Assembly (NCBI GenBank): GCA_025965495.1
Contig: JAOPWW010000195.1
Span: forward strand, 1-5,453
Origin: Frankiales bacterium
GTDB taxonomy: Bacteria > Actinomycetota > Actinomycetes > Mycobacteriales > SCTD01
DNA: 5,453 nucleotides
Direction of reading: 5' to 3'
Under the pieces are notes generated by a model. The model saw only the letters and a program-made list of their open reading frames with translations. It was not told the DNA's origin and made no database searches. Each line of letters begins with the position of its first letter. Position 1 is the first letter of the stretch. This document shows, piece by piece, positions 5,198 to 5,453 of the stretch. A program made the position numbers and the translations under genes.

Positions 5198-5453
5198 TTA
5201 CGTGCGCGGGATCTCCCGCATCTCCCAAGTCTCAATGACATCATCCGTCTTGATGTCGTTGAACTTCCCGAGACCGATACCGCACTCGTAGCCCTCGCGG
5301 ACCTCGGTCGCGTCGTCCTTGAAGCGGCGCAGCGACTCGACGGTGAGTTTGTCCGCGACGACGACGCCGTCGCGGAGCAGGCGGGCCTTGGTGTTCCGTC
5401 GGATCAGGCCGTCGCGGACGATGGAGCCCGCGATGTTGCCGATCTTCGGGACG
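5198..5453 (-). CDS. infB: Translation initiation factor IF-2, C-terminal end (partial)
   Basis: Only the last 84 residues are in the window; the 5' part runs off the right edge and the first full codon begins at 5452. The fragment reads VPKIGNIAGSIVRDGLIRRN at its start, carries GYECGIGL (fragment residues 54-61) and KFNDIKTDD, and ends with the characteristic ETWEMREIPRT before TAA (5200-5198). This is the C-terminal beta-barrel (C2, domain IV) that binds the formyl-methionyl end of initiator tRNA; the GYECGI segment lies in its ligand pocket. IF2 is the GTPase that delivers fMet-tRNA to the 30S subunit and promotes subunit joining; the G domain is outside the window. It heads the genes seen here, with a 130-bp gap before ylxP. 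Confidence 0.96.
   Translation of the reverse strand, partial: VPKIGNIAGSIVRDGLIRRNTKARLLRDGVVVADKLTVESLRRFKDDATEVREGYECGIGLGKFNDIKTDDVIETWEMREIPRT

Overview
The window reads as a chromosomal stretch of a very GC-rich actinobacterium. GTG starts are common, genes overlap by GTGA, and the proteins have the character of high-GC Gram-positives. A family such as Geodermatophilaceae would fit, but that is a guess from style and not a demonstrated assignment.

Most of the window is the conserved translation and ribosome-maturation cluster, read on the minus strand (right to left): the 3' end of infB (IF2), ylxP (DUF503), rbfA, a DHH/DHHA1 phosphoesterase of the NrnA/CnpB type, and truB. After the infB stop there is a 130-bp spacer containing a large hairpin with a perfect 15-bp outer stem. 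From ylxP onward the genes are packed tightly: 2 nt between ylxP and rbfA, then 4-nt GTGA overlaps at rbfA/nrnA and nrnA/truB, which suggests one translationally coupled operon.

In many Gram-positives ribF follows truB directly. Here a plus-strand gene for a secreted metzincin-type zinc protease (HELGHAVGLDH, Met-turn, signal peptide with an SRR motif) sits between them. It converges on truB with a 7-bp gap and diverges from ribF across a 199-bp region that carries a 24-bp near-perfect dyad. ribF (riboflavin kinase/FAD synthetase) is therefore cut off from the upstream operon.

Downstream of ribF, on the same strand, is a stand-alone CheY-like receiver protein with no output domain. It is preceded by GTGATC repeats spaced one helical turn apart and followed by a perfect 11-bp inverted repeat that looks like its terminator. 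No RNA gene, CRISPR array or insertion sequence is visible. I see no clear evidence of a new multi-gene system. The points worth a second look are the protease insertion with its dyad, the infB-ylxP hairpin, and the orphan receiver.
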